The notes under the pieces: generated by a model
Database searches by the model: none
The model's input: only the letters and a program-made list of their open reading frames with translations
What the model was told of the DNA's origin: nothing
Position numbers and translations under genes: made by a program
NCBI GenBank assembly: GCA_001776475.1
Contig: MFBQ01000004.1
Location: 1-12,813, forward strand
Origin: Candidatus Curtissbacteria bacterium RIFCSPLOWO2_01_FULL_41_18
GTDB taxonomy: Bacteria > Patescibacteriota > Microgenomatia > Curtissbacterales > GWA2-41-24
DNA length: 12,813 nucleotides
Reading direction: 5' to 3'
Shown here: in pieces, positions 12,229 through 12,813 of the stretch
How positions within the stretch are numbered: position 1 is the stretch's first letter
How the letters are laid out: each line of letters opens with the position of its first letter

Positions 12229-12686
12229 TTTGTCCTTTTTGCGCTCACAAGGTTACTAAGGTAGTCGATAAAAGAGAGGGTAGTGGAGGCAAAACCACAA
12301 GAAGAAGACGAGCTTGTCTTAAATGTGGTCGCAGATTTACAACTTTTGAAAGAGTCGAAGCCCTGGACCTTTTAGTCGTTAAAAAAGACAGCAAGCGTGA
12401 AATTTTTGACAGGGGTAAGCTGCGAAGTGGCATCATTAAGTCTTGCGAAAAGCGGCCGATTTCGGCAGAGGACATTGAAAAGATTGTCGATGAGGTTGAA
12501 GCGAACCTGCGAAAAAGTGGTGCGAGCGAGATTTCCAGTAAGGAAATCGGCGAACTTGTTATTAAAAAATTAAAAAAAGTCGACGAAATTGCTTATATCA
12601 GATTCGCCTCAGTTTATAGGCAATTTGCTGATATTAGTGATTTTGAAAATGAACTCTCAAAACTGTCTAGTAAATTTAAAAGATAA
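12225..12686 (+). CDS. nrdR: Transcriptional repressor NrdR
   Basis: A 153-residue protein of normal NrdR length. The N-terminal zinc ribbon has CPFC (Cys3, Cys6) and CLKC (Cys31, Cys34), separated by the basic stretch TTRRRRA. The ATP-cone domain follows from about 47 to 136, beginning LLVVKKDSKREIFDR. NrdR senses ATP/dATP and represses ribonucleotide reductase genes in the cytoplasm. The GTG start is chosen because it places Cys3 where the family has it; GGGAAG a few bases before is a weak ribosome binding site. The next gene begins immediately after its stop and appears to encode a ribonucleotide reductase, so repressor and target form one operon, and the palindrome in the leader suggests autoregulation. 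Confidence 0.95.
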   Translation: MICPFCAHKVTKVVDKREGSGGKTTRRRRACLKCGRRFTTFERVEALDLLVVKKDSKREIFDRGKLRSGIIKSCEKRPISAEDIEKIVDEVEANLRKSGASEISSKEIGELVIKKLKKVDEIAYIRFASVYRQFADISDFENELSKLSSKFKR

Positions 12687-12813
12687 ATGAAAAAAATGAG
12701 ATTGCCAAAAGTCGATTTAAGAAAAACTAAACGGGAAGCCGCAAGGCAAGCCGGCAGGAAAATTCCGCAAACACCTGCCGATCTTTTTGAACCAGCACTT
12801 TCCGAAAACGCCG
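12687..12813 (+). CDS. nrdJ: Ribonucleotide reductase N-terminus, probably B12-dependent (partial)
   Basis: The ATG directly abuts the nrdR stop, and the frame stays open for 42 codons to the window end. The first 25 residues are strongly basic (KKMRLPKVDLRKTKREAARQ). They are followed by PADLFEPALSENA, where LSENA matches my memory of the entry to the catalytic domain of adenosylcobalamin-dependent (class II) reductases. These make deoxyribonucleotides for DNA synthesis. The nrdR neighbour supports a reductase of some class. The catalytic residues lie beyond the window, so the class is inference. Confidence 0.65.
   Translation, partial: MKKMRLPKVDLRKTKREAARQAGRKIPQTPADLFEPALSENA

Noticed and set aside
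12060..12475. Minus-strand ORFs over the nrdR leader and nrdR
   Set aside because: They are antisense to a clear NrdR frame and lack recognisable features.

Overview
The window looks like a moderately AT-rich chromosomal segment from a small-genome bacterium, most likely a member of the Candidate Phyla Radiation (Patescibacteria). This lineage call is inference. It rests on the gene mix, on many promoters that sit almost directly on their start codons without a Shine-Dalgarno site, and on the two-segment membrane/SGNH protein. TGA is used as an ordinary stop, so the recoded CPR lineages are excluded.

Left part (1-6761): an accessory, defence-like region. At the extreme left a strong promoter points off the window. 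A small PD-(D/E)XK nuclease with four cysteines (160-822, minus) is divergent from a tightly packed operon. That operon holds a 59-residue MerR-like HTH protein (880-1059), a type III-like restriction subunit (1056-4025), a beta-class DNA methyltransferase (4030-6501) and an 87-residue four-cysteine protein (6498-6761). Two junctions are ATGA overlaps and one is a 4-base gap. The divergent promoters share a dyad (840-862) that could be the operator of the HTH protein.

Middle part (6762-9092): small accessory genes. They are a 76-residue helical protein with its own promoter and terminator, a stand-alone GIY-YIG domain protein and a 21-codon remnant-like ORF (both with near-perfect Shine-Dalgarno sites), and an autoinhibited Fic AMP-transferase with a C-terminal winged helix. 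The Fic promoter is threaded through 11-bp tandem repeats. After Fic lies about 240 bases without a gene but rich in nested and interleaved inverted repeats, which is the least explained part of the window.

Right part (9093-12813): housekeeping genes. They are tRNA-Gln(CUG), 5-formyltetrahydrofolate cyclo-ligase, an SGNH hydrolase gene broken by two one-base frameshifts, a four-helix membrane protein, a MIP18/DUF59 iron-sulfur assembly factor, and nrdR abutting the start of what looks like a B12-dependent ribonucleotide reductase. The nrdR leader carries two good promoters and a 12-of-14 match to the NrdR box, which suggests self-regulation of the nrdR-reductase operon.

No integrase, transposase, CRISPR array or rRNA was seen.
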